Part shown: one piece after another, positions 19,932-32,289 of the stretch | How the letters are laid out: every line of letters begins with the position of its first letter | How positions within the stretch are numbered: position 1 is the stretch's first letter | Assembly (NCBI RefSeq): GCF_001625215.2 | Contig: NC_030383.2 | Coordinates: forward strand, 3,112,779 to 3,176,778 | DNA from: Daucus carota subsp. sativus | Lineage: Eukaryota > Streptophyta > Magnoliopsida > Apiales > Apiaceae | DNA length: 64,000 nt | Direction: 5' to 3' | Notes under the pieces: model-generated | Database searches by the model: none | What the model was told of the DNA's origin: nothing | What the model saw: only the letters and a program-made list of their open reading frames with translations | Program-made: the position numbers and the translations under genes

Positions 19932-22900
19932 CTAATCTATGTCAGGGAGGGGGTTCTCGATCTTGTTGTGGAGGGTGACCACCAAGTTATGTGCATCATC
20001 CAGGAGCTTCCATACATCAAGATGTCCTGCCATGCCATTACATTCCCTAACTATCTCATCCATGCTACTGTACTTCTCTATAATAAGTTTCCGTTTTTTT
20101 AATACAGATGCTGCAACAGCATAAAGCAGCAGATCTTCTGTTGGTGGGGCTTGTTGTCTAATCCTACTCCAAGCAGACTTCCCGATTCCAGCTCGAATTG
20201 CTGCCTGATCTGCCCACATTACCTCCCAGAGGCAAATTGTTTGCTCAAAAGTTAATTCCCTTCTGAAAAGAACCACCACCATCCTATACACGAAAAAGCA
20301 ATCCTCTGCCTGAAGCTTTTCCAAATGTTTAAAAAGATGGGAATCCTTAAATTTGATTATCTTAGAAACTCTTTCCAATTGCCCTCGAATCCCGACCTCA
20401 TCAAGCCTGAAATTGTGTCGAGCCTTCTTCATGAAACCAACAAAACACCAGAAAGCTTCGTGGTCCTCTGTCATCACGGTAATTATTGGTGAAAGTAGAT
20501 CACTCATCCCCTGGCAATAGCCAATTTCAGGGTCGTATAGAGCATAAGCTTCAAGAATAGCAACAAGTCGAGCAGCATGATAGATTTTGTATGGTTCAAG
20601 GTGATCATAATCCTTAAGCCCGACAACCTCAGCTGCACGTCTTGCCCTTTCCTCTGACACTGCAGCCTGGGATGGAGAATATGGTACCCATTCTTCATTG
20701 GCACGAATTGCATCTAGCCGTATGATGCGCTGCCAAGTAGCAAAATCTTCTGATGTGCTGGTTTTTGACTGATTTTCCATGTTTGGAGAGTCTTTGGAGG
20801 GCATCTCAGGATCATTCTCCTCGTTACACTCTGAGGAAAAAGTAATGCCCACATCTACAGAGGAGTCCGAGTCTGATGACTCAGTCCCAGAAGTAATAGG
20901 ATCAGTGATTCGTTTCGAACCATCACACCCATTTAGTGCAGCATGACTGAAGTCGTCTAAGTACTCAACAGATGGGCTTATATCTTCACTAGATAAAGAT
21001 TCCCTAGCACTGACAACATCTTCAGAATCAGCAGAATCCCTACCTTGAATGACATGTCCACCTTCTTCACTGTTGCTAGTTCTACCTGTTTCCGTTAACT
21101 TTAATTTGGTATTGTTCAACTTTAGAAGCCGGCGACAATGCCTCCTCAGTTTCTCATATTCCTTTCTACAACCACATATTATATATATTAATATAAGTAT
21201 ATTAACAAAATGCCTGTAACAGATGAAAATCATCCATATCATGTAACATTAATTTTATGAAAACAGTTCAACATACCTCCTCTTGGTTCTTAAATTATCT
21301 CTTTCCTCTTTGGAACTATTCAAGTCATAGCTACAGAAAAAAAAATTTGGTCAGGCAACGTAGTTATAATTCGCAATTGATTCGCATCCGTGCATGCAAG
21401 CCGAGATTAAAAATTAACAACAATGATAACTCAAAACAACAATTTTTATCATGAGTGTCCTAGTCTTCATTAAGTCGACAGCTTTTTGTCTAAAAAATTT
21501 TATACTGTATTTATGAATCCAAACAAACTAAATAGTCACAATATCATAGCATCAAACTTGATCCAAGTGTTATTGACTGGTGAAAAATAATCACGGTTAT
21601 AGTCTTCCAACATAACAAAGAAAAGGATAAAAAGAGTTGCCCCGAAATGAACTCCAAGTTATTTTATGGGAGATTATTTTAGCTATAGGTATATGAAGAC
21701 TTTTATGTGGCTGGCTATGTTTGGTAAAAGAGTGAATGCAAAGAAACCTGGCGTCTATGCCGATTCTTGACAGTGGACAAGTTACATATATACATACTGA
21801 ACTGACAGAAGGTCAAACTTAAAAGAACAGAAATAGCATTCCCAAGTTCCAACATATAATTTGATTAGGAATGAGAGTGACTAGCATGCTTGAGCATGAG
21901 GATGTTCTCTCCTCGACATATAAGAGCACCTACATTCGTAAAACTAAATGCAGCATGAAAGTCACTTCTGCAAAATAGTGATCAAGTTGAAGATGCTTAC
22001 ACTCCAAGAAGAAACGGCCATACTTCTGCCCTTAGATTTGGATGAACACCCTACAATGATATTCATTGGAACAATGATTTAAAAGAATTAGGTTAATTTT
22101 ATAAGGGAACTCTTAATATTATGTTTCATGACATTAGGATGGAAAGTGGATTACCCCACTGCGTATTTTCTTCAAAACTCGAACCCCGCCATCACGAAGT
22201 TTTCCTTCTGGTGTAAACAACCTACTCCATTGGTGAGGTGTTAAGGCACGTTTTCTCTTTCTGTGCGACCATGGAGATTTTAGACGATTCCTGAAATTGT
22301 ATGTGAATTAGAATTGAACTACAAACAATAGTATTTAATACCTAAAGAATCTTTAAACTAGTTCCACTACCAAGACCTTAGCCCAAATTTATTTGCACAA
22401 AACCATTTCTTGAGATGTGCCATAAATAAAGTGATGGAGAAGAATGCTTCAATCATGCACTGTGTCTAAGCATTAGAACACAAAATGCATTCAGCTCAAA
22501 GATTCCAGGAACTACTAGTCCCAGCCCAAGATTTTTATATCGTTAAGAAGAAACATGTATATATGTGCTCAAGGGTTATTTTGCATTCCGCTACCTTACA
22601 TATCTCACATAAATTGAAAATCAGCTGCACTAACAGATATATCATCAAAGGAGAACACTCGCCATCTTTGGCTGTCTAGCCACGTCTAGAAGAAGGGCCT
22701 TCTATATTTTGCTATATTCTTCCACTTTGTTATTAAATTAATAAACTAGTCCAAATTGAAACAGAAGCCTGAAGCCGTACTTCAAAATAAGCTTTAAAGA
22801 AAACCAAATACTCTACGCTATAGCAATGTTTTGGCTACTACACTAAATTAGAAACACTCGCAACCTCTACACATTGTTATGATAAATCGCTTGACGTTTT

Positions 22901-25364
22901 TATTTATACTTATACCCTTTATTGATTCTCTAAACAATTTCTGATCTTAAAGATGAATAAGAAGAGATGATATGGCAAACAAATTCCACCAATATATTAA
23001 TAAAATTATTCTTCAAGAATCCCCAAGTCAACAATCCATATGTCTACTATGAGTTTAAAAACTTTAGGTCAATAAACTTCAGTTTCCACACTTCTAATTT
23101 AGGTGCAACAGGTAATTTTTGGACCATAAAACCGGAGTCAGGTAGAATGTTCTGTTAAAGTAAATGGCACAAACATTTCAGAAATAAATTCCAACTCCTT
23201 AATCCTAGAATGTTGGAGTGTTCTGTCAAAGTAAATGGCACAAACATTTCAGAAATAAATTCCAACTCCTTAATCCTAGAATGTTTCCGGTGCATTTGAT
23301 ATAACAGATGAAGATAAATAAGTAAAAAGCAGAACAAATTGCATCTTAATATTCAGTCAAAACAATAAGAGGTCATGTCGTAAATAAATAGGCAATTCTC
23401 TCATTGTGCATAATTAATGTTAGTAAACTGCCTGTTACAAAGTAGACTTTAATAGTAGCCTATACATTAAACCAAAAACAACTTGTCACTTGAACAACCA
23501 TCAAACTGATGGAGTTAACAGATGCTCAAGCCTCAAGGTTCTCAAAGTGGAAGACTATTTCTTGATAATATTCATGTCACGTTTTTAACTTAACAGGAAT
23601 GCTTACAATTTAAAAATACCTTGCTATACCTTCTGTATAATAAACAGCCCAAAGGACCAAAATGAGACATGAAACATTAAAAGGTAAGTATCTAACAATA
23701 AAAGCTAAAAGTCTATATACATTGTTGAAGATAATACAAAGTTACTTGAATATTGCTTTGAATTATTGCTGAACTATATATTGTTATCTAGTGATTAGAA
23801 GAATAAGTAGAAGTTTATATAAGTGGTTAGTACAATAAGTAGAAATTTATTAGGGATGATCGATTAGGTTTGTTTTCTTACCTATCATTGTAGCCTATTA
23901 TACTTCCTACACCAAAATTCCAAAATTCGGTATTCTTGTATCTATCATTTGTGTCTACTATTTAGGCAGACTACGATGACCCAATTTTACTGAGAAACTG
24001 AACCCACTAGAGGCCTTAAGAGCGAATCCTAGCTTGAATAATCCACGATCTTAAAGTTTCGATTACCTAACAAATTACTACATTCAAGTAGGCCTGTAAA
24101 CGGATCGGATATGGATCGGATCTAGCTAAATCCATATCCTAATCCATTTAAATATATCGGATTCGGATCGGATCGGATCAGGAGTCGGATATTTTACAAG
24201 TCAATCCATATCCGGTCCACTCGGATCATGGATAATCGGATCGGAGCCCCGATCCACTAAAAATTATGAAATATATTTTTTCACCGTGAACAATATTTTA
24301 ACTTCCATACAAAAAAAGTGATATTTTCTAACTATATTAATTCATAAAATTTAGCGTAATAGGTAAAAAAACTAACAAAACAGTATTTAATAAAAACTTT
24401 GTTGGTTGTTCCTATAAAAACTTATCAAGTAAATAGAAAAATAATAAATAAGTTGCTTAATACTTTTGGAGGAATCAAATTATGATTTGCTCCTCTATTA
24501 ATAAGGATTAAAATCGATAAATATCTCTTAAATACGGAACCAGGTGATTGAGGAGGTTTTAAGTGGAAGAGTTAGCTCCTGTGTTTAATTATACCCACTA
24601 TACATAAAAAAAAGAGTGATTATTGGATTAACCGGATAACAAGAGTGAGAGTCATGTCAAAAATTAGGAGCGGCTGATCGATTATAAGATAATATGATTT
24701 AGGGTTTTGTCTTGTATTTTTAGGAAATTTTATATTGTATGTAATATATTAATAATAATATATTATATTATAATACAAAATAATATATAATATATAATAT
24801 AGTTAAGCATGAATCGGATCGGATCTTTAACAGATCGGATTTGACCATATCCATATCCATTCTTTATCGGACCGGATTATTATCGGATCGGATTATTATC
24901 GGATCGGATTTTTTTAATAAGGATCCATATCCATTTATTTAACCACGGATCGGATCGGGTCGGATCGGATATCCGATCCATTTACAGGCCTACATTCAAG
25001 TACTAAAACATAATAACCACCCCCCCCCCCCCCCCCCCCCCCAAATTAAGACTCGGCCTTTCTAATCGACAAGTATATATAATAACCTAAGAACAGTGAA
25101 ATGAATTAAGATTGAGCTGAACAAAACTAAAGCAATTGAGATCAAGATCTAAATTGCACAGACAGATATAAAAACATAACACTATAAAAAAACACATAAA
25201 CAACAAAATAAGCCTACTCACCGATCAGAAGTAGAGCAAGAAGACGCAGGAGAAGACGACGCAACAATAAACAAAACTGATCTCAAATGAATCCAAGAAG
25301 ACGGTTTCGAAGACGACGATGAAGAAGACGACGAGGCAGTTTGACTTCGTCTTAAAGCTTTCAT
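19932..25364 (-). CDS. TBC domain Rab GTPase-activating protein (five exons)
   Basis: TBC proteins accelerate GTP hydrolysis by Rab GTPases in membrane traffic. Exons on the minus strand are 25364-25222, 22290-22155, 22050-22001, 21330-21277 and 21165-19932. All junctions are GT-AG and phases agree, giving 538 aa. The N-terminus MKALRRSQTASSSSS is Ser-rich and ends exon 1 at SDR. Exon 2 gives the conserved KSPWSHRKRKRALTPHQW and GKLRDGG, and exon 3 gives RAEVWPFLLG. An acidic insert (about 145-265) separates this from the catalytic half. The Arg-finger motif IRLDAIR has R282 and the Gln-finger motif GYCQGM has Q346, so both catalytic residues are present. The C-terminus is IENPLPDID. Intron 1 is 2.9 kb and carries a hAT element and a poly-C run. 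The protein is close to plant RabGAP/TBC proteins that start MKALRRS. The specific Rab partner is unknown. Confidence 0.93.
22780..24080. other. TBC intron 1 sequence, AT-rich
   Basis: Noncoding intron. It contains a 71-bp direct duplication at about 23145-23286 (unit TAAATGGCACAAACATTTCAG...). No other gene is seen. Confidence 0.6.
23145..23286. repeat. 71-bp tandem duplication in TBC intron 1
   Basis: The unit TTCTGTTAAAGTAAATGGC...CCTTAATCCTAGAATG is followed at once by a second copy with one visible base change (TTCTGTCAAAG). Confidence 0.85.
24089..24992. mobile_element. hAT-type non-autonomous element in TBC intron 1
   Basis: The element starts TAGGCCTGTAAACGGATCGG and ends CCGATCCATTTACAGGCCTA, an inverted pair. 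CATTCAAG is duplicated at 24081-24088 and 24993-25000, the 8-bp duplication of hAT transposases. Both ends carry many copies of CGGATCGGAT or its inverse. The 904-bp interior has no transposase. Confidence 0.92.
25020..25042. repeat. Poly-C tract (23 C)
   Basis: An uninterrupted run of C follows AATAACCA in TBC intron 1, 28 bp beyond the hAT element. Length may be imprecise in an assembly. Confidence 0.9.
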
Positions 25365-25449
25365 TTATCCGCAACCTCTACATACACACACAAATCTCTC
25401 TTTATATCTATATCTCAAATCTCGAAAAAATCTAAAGACCAATTTCCAG

Positions 25450-26930
25450 CCTTCTAACCGCTAAAACAACTTGATGGGCCGTTTTATTTTTCAAAACTGA
25501 CAAAAGGGTCGAGGCCAGGCGGGAGCATTGGCACGTGAAGACGCCGGCGGCAGAAATTCCGGCAGCTCCGGCGCCGGAAATGAAGGAGAATATAAAAATG
25601 ATAATAATAAAGATGGTGTTAATGAAAAATGCAGCATAACCAACTACTCAAACTTGTCTCAACTGCTTTTTACGACTAGTTAGTAGGAGATGGACTAGTA
25701 CTTTACTTTCCTTTTTCTCTCTCACCACTCTTTTTATTTGTCTACCTTTCTTTTTATTTATTGAGATTATTACAAATCTCGCCAAGTAGTTTTGTTGTCA
25801 ATACTTGTCATAAGATTAGGTGCAAGTAAAATTTAGTGGTTTTGAGAGATTAAATATTAATTATAAAAATTAATAATTTATCAATTATCATATATTATCA
25901 AGATTTTTCATTATTATGATATTAAAAATGAAATTTTATAATTATAACTTAAATTTATGAAATAAATGATAATATTTTTAAATTTGATTAAATTGTAACG
26001 TATTATTTATGTTGCAGTGAAAAATTGGTCGAACACGATTTTACATATTGTATTCAATTTAAATTTTGATAAATTTAATTATGAAAATTCAGATATGATT
26101 ACAAATCAGAAGAAATGGAGTATTAAATTTGTGCAAAATCTCATAAATTGATAGAAAATCTGATACATATAATCAAATTTTAGAATTAAAGATGCACACG
26201 TAAAATCTTCATTCAATAAATCTGAATATCTGTGGATGTATTAAATATCTTTGAGCTTTTAAAATTGAACAAATATCTAAGTTAAAGAACTATCTCTCTT
26301 CTACACTTTCAAATTATATTAAAACCATTTTACGAAACTGATCAAAGCAGACCAATTCGGCCCTCTTTTCAACTAGTTAATCACATTATGAATAACAGAT
26401 TAGAAAAATTCAAATCAACTTAATGAGTTAGGTACAAATTTAATATTCTATATTACCGTTTCTTTAAATATTTTAATTATATATGTGTGTGTGATAGGTA
26501 ATTATACATAATAATAAATGTATTATTAAATTTTATGAATATTGGAGTAAAACAATATTTTATTACTTATATGTTATATAATCATTATTTTACTATATTT
26601 TCGAGAATCAATATAGCTCTGCTTACCTAAAATTTTAAGTAATTTTCTCATTTCTTATATTTTAGGTAGTCATTTTATTTTTATTTTTTATTCTAGGTGG
26701 TCATTGTATATACATTAATGGATACAAGTTTGTTGGGCAAAAAGAGGATGACACAAGTTTACATTGCCCAACTGCATGAACTTCACAAATGCATCCTGCC
26801 TCCACAATGCTATAAAATATCTCATGCTTTAAGAGTCAATGGAGTTCCACAAGCATTTCAGCGAAGTTCATCCCAACCTTCATTTGCCTTTGATTCTCTG
26901 ATATTTGCTTCAGCATTTCCTGACTTCATC
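25450..26930. other. Intergenic region between divergent 5' end (TBC) and 3' end (reductase)
   Basis: It holds the TBC promoter region (25365-25700) and AT-rich spacer. No TATA box stands out. Open frames here are not supported. Confidence 0.5.
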
Positions 26931-27017
26931 TGTGGTTCCGAAAGAAAACAGAAAAATAAAAGATCACAATGTCGAATAAGTGTTTATCATGACGTTAGCC
27001 ATGGAAATTTAATCTGC

Positions 27018-30000
27018 CTAGTAAGCATACCTTGTCTGGAAAACATTCTGTATCATTTTACGTGGAGACTCACGAGCAGCTGATTCTAACTCGAGTACCT
27101 CGTCTGAACTAAGATACCAGCCAAGAGCACCTAAATTTTCTCTGGCTTGTTTCAGTGTCTTCACTCCAGGGATTGGAACAGTACCCTTGCTGATGCACCA
27201 GTTTATCGCGACCTAATAATCAAGGTTCTTTTACATCAAATGACCAAGTGATACTACAAGTACTTGTTATAATAAAAGAATTAGCATTGTGAATGGTGAG
27301 GAGATTTAAGGCCCTTCTACCACAAAATAGGGACCATGTTCCCTTTTCTGCTGTTAACACATTCGTGAAATGCATATCCAATGTTGTAAAATAGTCCCCC
27401 TTTCAAATGTTTTATTTTAGTCAAATCTTGGCGAAACTGTGGTATTTTGTTCATTTTTCATGGAGATTCACCGACCCGGCTCCTATTCCTAGATAGTGAC
27501 TTTCTAGTGCCAAATTGTAGTGCATAGGCCTTGGTGTGCCAAAGTTGCTACTATGGTTGAATGTAAGTGATACACCGTAATTGAGGTATTAGGTATACGA
27601 AGAAAATAAGCATCATTGGCTAGCAGGTATTCTGACAAATTTGACCGTGTAATGTGATTCCATGTTAAACTAGCCTTCCCACCAGTTTGGCTGTGAAGCG
27701 ACTATATATTGATGAATGACAAAGACATACCTGCGGTATAGTCTTCCGTCTTCTTTGAGCAATTTTACCTAGGGAATCGAGTAGAGGTTCCAGTCCGGGT
27801 ATAATTTGTTTAAATAGGAGGCCCCTGTATAAAAGGAACCAACTTTTAAAGTAAAAAAAATATGTTATTGCTCGATGCAATCCTAATTAAGGACTAATAG
27901 TGTTACTTCATTCTCCAATTTAAATTCGGAAAACATTAGTGACAGATGATCTTGTACCTCGGTCCACTTGGAAGAGTAGAAGGTGTATATTTCCCAGTAA
28001 GCATACCAAGTCCCAAAGGACTGTAGGAAATTAAACGAATACCAAGAGAATCACATATAGTCTTGATCTCCATCTGATCCTCTCCCATACTCAATAATGA
28101 AAATTGAACCTGCATTGTAATACGATAAGAGTAATAATATATAATGAGGGTCAGCTACACAGGTAAAGGTAAGATGAGTACAACTGTAAAGATATATCAT
28201 GGGGACATCTATTATAATTTACAAAAATTTCACTCCTCTTTTATACTTCTATTACATCATTCTTGGTTTTCTTTTACTTGGTTACTTCAAAGTAAATAAC
28301 TATATGTCTTTATTAATATTAAAGCCACGGTGCTATATGGAACTGATGAGCAATATATAAGAGGCTTTTACTCCAAGATATTATTATTTCATGATTCCGC
28401 AGAAGGTTTTTCTTTTCTGTCTTGGGGCTACTAGACTATTAATGGGCATGTCTACTAACAGTTACTATGATAATAGAGAGATTATCAGGGTTATAAGCTA
28501 TTGATATAGCTGGACAGTTTAAAAATTGTCATGATTCATTCAGCAACTCCTAGGCTACGAAGAACTGTCGTGTGCATTAACTTACACCTCGGATCATATC
28601 AATGAAGCCATAAAGGTAATGAAAAAAATTCAACAATCTCCATATGAGAGCGCCGTGAAAAAAAAATGTGAAACCTGAGCAGAACACAAGGGGACTCCAC
28701 GTGCTTGAAGATATTCATATATCTTGAGGAGCTGCTTTGGCCCGTAATTACTCACCCCAACTGCCTGAACTAAACCCTGCATGATTATACTATGAGTACA
28801 GTGCAAATTGATTAAGTTGCAATTTTGTAATTTTATATGACAGTATGTTGTTGTCTATACAGCATACAAGCCAGAAGACAACCGTTACAAGAGAGTTCAA
28901 AATCATCTATATATTAAAAAAGAATTTGATGAGCTAGGTTGACTACATATCTTGACCTGATGACACCTTGGAAGTATGCTCATACTAGTAGTGATTATCA
29001 ATCTAACTTATATTGGCCATATCCAGGTTTTTTTAGGCAAGTGAAGATTTTGAAGAGATCCGGTACCCAACTCACAGACTTCACGGAGACATGAAACCTC
29101 AACCTCCCACTTAAGGAAAATGGTGTGACACTGTTAAAGAATATTCCTTCGGTCCCAAAACTTACAGTTCTAGAAATGCAACATTAATAAAAATTCAAAC
29201 CGACGAATGAATGCGACTGGTTAGATGAACTTCTGGTAAATTATTGGCATTAACAATTTCATGGTAACCTTGTCATACATTGCCACTAAACCATCCCAAA
29301 GTGCTTTCTCCTGTAGAGGTGCATAGTTTGCTGTTGACCAGTGCAATTGTCCAATTCCTATTTGCTCAATTTGCATCCTATCCAGAGAACCCCTGAAAGA
29401 CTATTACAATTTAAAAGAGTATCAAAGGCCAACAGGTACGTTTTGACACTCTACATATGTACATCATACATGGTGTTTTTAGGTTTCAGAATACAAATAC
29501 CTCTCTAACTTTGATTGTGTAATCGTTACTCTTTAGCTTAATTAATTGGTGCAAATATTTTACAAATATATAAATATAAAGTGGCACTCAAAATAAGTTG
29601 GAAAAGGAAAAATATACTTGCAAGCATTGACAAATTGTCCAGGTGTAAGACGCCATGGATATGCAGCAAACTTCGTGGCAATCACAACATCGTCTGCTTC
29701 CTGCTTTCGTCCTAGTTATAGTCAAGCAAACCATTGGCTAGAATCAGAGGGTTGCTATTCTTTGCTTTTAGTTATAAGTTATGCTAAGATGCATCCTGTC
29801 CGCGTTTAAATTTCTATATAGACTCCAAACACCCCAATCCCCAAAGCAACTAGAATCAAAGGGTAGGGTTATTCGCCTATAATTGTACAAAGATTAAATT
29901 TTCTAAATAGATAAAAAACCGACAAAGCCCCTACCCCTCCTCAAACGGAACTAGCAACTAGACTCAAAGAATCACCACTATTGTAATTATGCAAAGAACA

Positions 30001-30717
30001 TTACTAATATATAGAGACATCGACTCCCCTCCTCCCCGCCCCAAGCGTTATTAGAAAATATGTACCCAAAGATCAAATTACAAGAATTCACCCCCCCCCC
30101 CCTCCAACATCAAAGGGTCACCAATTTCCCGCTAATAACTTTACAATGTTCATAGCAAATGGAGTTAAAGCGCAAACAATATGCAGACTAACCCCCGCGC
30201 AACACACAGTCCCTCACAACAATATGCAAACAAGAGGCAAAAAAAAAAAAGTGAATTCAGAAAGATAACCTTGATACTCCCTAATGAACTTGCCCAGAAG
30301 CTTTTCACTCTGGCCATTTAACTTCCCAGTTCCATAAGAATCCGCCGTATCGAAAAGATTAACACCATTCTCAACAGCAAGATTGAATATCTGTTGAAGC
30401 TCATCATCCATGGATTCTTGATATCCCCACAAAAGCTGATTCCCCCAAGCCCATGTCCCAAACCCCATTGGAGACACAGTTAGTGGACCCATCTTCACCT
30501 TCTTCTGCTTCCATCAAACAGTTCACAACACAAAAACATGATCAGATTCCATTCTAGCAATACACACATAAGAGAGAATTTTAAGGAAAAAAAAAAAAAA
30601 AGAATTCACCTTTTGCCATGGCCAAAAGAGAGGCTTAAAGTTGGGAACTTTGATGGGAGAAGATGAAAGAAGGGAGTGAATTGATTGGTTTTGAATTGAG
30701 GAGCTTGTGGCTGCCAT
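27018..30717 (-). CDS. Aldo-keto reductase, probably plastid-targeted (eight exons)
   Basis: NAD(P)H-dependent oxidoreductase of the plant family that includes Arabidopsis At1g06690 (substrate uncertain). Exons on the minus strand are 30717-30610, 30498-30270, 29711-29618, 29392-29269, 28776-28675, 28109-27958, 27824-27731 and 27212-27018. All are GT-AG with consistent phase, giving 365 aa. The first about 36 aa are Ser-rich and lack acids, fitting a chloroplast transit peptide; an in-frame ATG at 30729 would add four residues. The catalytic tetrad is visible as Asp and Tyr in LFDTADSYG, Lys in VIATKFA and His in GQLHWST. Later motifs are VGVSNYGPKQL, ISYSPLGLGMLTGKY and GTVPIPGVK. The C-terminus is QNVFQTRYAY. 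A tRNA gene lies just upstream on the same strand. Confidence 0.93.
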
Positions 30718-30796
30718 TGTTAAACTCATAAATTGATGTACTGAGCTTTTGGATAGCAGATATGAAATCACTTGGTAGATAATTTTCTAAAAATTA

Positions 30797-30876
<80 letters not shown>
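30797..30876 (-). tRNA. tRNA-Leu (anticodon UAG)
   Basis: The minus strand folds into a full class II cloverleaf. The 7-bp acceptor stem is GACAGTT/AGCTGTC with one G-T pair. The D arm is GCC...GGC, the anticodon stem CCAGA/TCTGG with loop TTTAGGC (anticodon TAG), followed by a long variable arm and the T arm GTGGG/CCCAC with TTCAAAT. The discriminator is A. No intron. A T5 run follows within about 10 bases, fitting Pol III termination. Confidence 0.97.
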
Positions 30877-30877
<1 letters not shown>

Positions 30878-30889
30878 CAGTTGAAAATA

Positions 30890-31713
30890 TTTCGAAATCC
30901 TGGTACATATCTCTGGTTAACTTGAATCACAGGAAAGAATTAGATTCGGTGAAATAGAATCGGTTTAGATTTATTTTCGAGCCGATTATGTTCAAACTTG
31001 ACAAAAGTGAATTTCGTTTTTTGGTATCTGTTGTGAGGATGTATTTTCTTCTGTCAAGTTGGTGTAGTTTTTGGGCTTCCTAAATGTTGGGCTGCTGCCT
31101 TGCTTGACCAAGTGTTAAAGCTGGACATTGTGAATCGATCGCACCTTGATCAGTTTGTTCGATATCCAAAATGTTCCTAATTTTATCTTTCTTTTATTCT
31201 AATTTCTCATTCAATTATCCGCAAATCATATCATCAGTTTGTTGACACTTGACAGGCATATTAATATATCATCTGTATTCACTAGACACAATTTAGCTAA
31301 GAAAACACCGATTAAGAATGAAAGTTGGAATGCAGGGTGTACATTTCCAACTGATCCAGTTTCGGATAGTACCGCTACATAATTGAAACTTGAAACATAT
31401 ATACACGGAATCCTAATTATGGGTTGACTAAAATTTTGGATGGTTGACTTTAAATTATATTTGTCTTTTAGTATTTCTCGAAAGTGGGGAGGGCCGGATA
31501 ATACAAATATCTAAACGACTAAGATATAGGAGTATCATATTGTTACATATGAGCGAAATTATTTGTATAATACAAATACAATATATGATGACTTGTATTT
31601 AAAAAGTAAATACCGGTTGAACGGTTGATATTCGTACTGGTGTAAGAATTTTTATTTTAATATATATTTCTATTATAAATTTATAATAGAAGTACATTCA
31701 TATATTGCATATA
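30890..31713. other. Intergenic, no gene seen
   Basis: AT-rich sequence without a supported ORF or repeat structure. Confidence 0.5.
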
Positions 31714-31723
31714 TTTTAATTTA

Positions 31724-32277
31724 GGATTAATTATCTAGTTGGTCACTGAAGTGGATTTAATGTATCAAATTGGTCACTAAACTTAAAACGGTATCAAGAT
31801 GGTCACTGAAGTGGCCATAAATATCAAACAGGTATCTTGAAATATGAGTTCAAACAGTAAAAATATTATTTATAAAATTTTACACATTATTTTTGAATGT
31901 TACCAAAACCAAGTAAAAAGTTATGACTTCTGATATTTATGATAATATATTTAGATTTTATCAAGTTTATTTATTATTTACTTTTAATTAAAACAAAAAA
32001 AATAACTATATAATAAAATATAAATAATAAATAAACTTGATAAAATATAAATATATTATTTTAAATACTAGAAGTCATAACCTTTTAGTTGGTTGCGGTA
32101 ACATTTAAAAATAATGTGTAAAACTTTATAAATAATATTTTTACTACTTGAACTCATATTTAAAGGTACTTGTTTGATATTTATGATGACTTTAGCGACC
32201 ATCTTGATACCGTTTTGAGTTCAGTGACCAACTTGATACATTAAGCCCACTTCAGTGACCAACTTGATAATTAACCC
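31724..32277. mobile_element. Mutator-like MITE with long inverted repeats
   Basis: The ends GGATTAATTATCTAGTTGG and (inverse) GGGTTAATTATCAAGTTGG extend through CACTGAAGTGG into arms of over 100 bp. A 10-bp direct duplication TTTTAATTTA flanks it at 31714-31723 and 32278-32287, in the 9-11-bp range of Mutator transposases. It is 554 bp and noncoding. Confidence 0.9.
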
Positions 32278-32289
32278 TTTTAATTTATA

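Noticed and set aside
20504..20713. Second minus-strand frame inside the TBC exon
   Set aside because: Shadow of the TBC coding sequence in another frame.
26697..27083. 128-codon plus-strand ORF
   Set aside because: It overlaps the antisense of the last reductase exon and 3' UTR; no domain.
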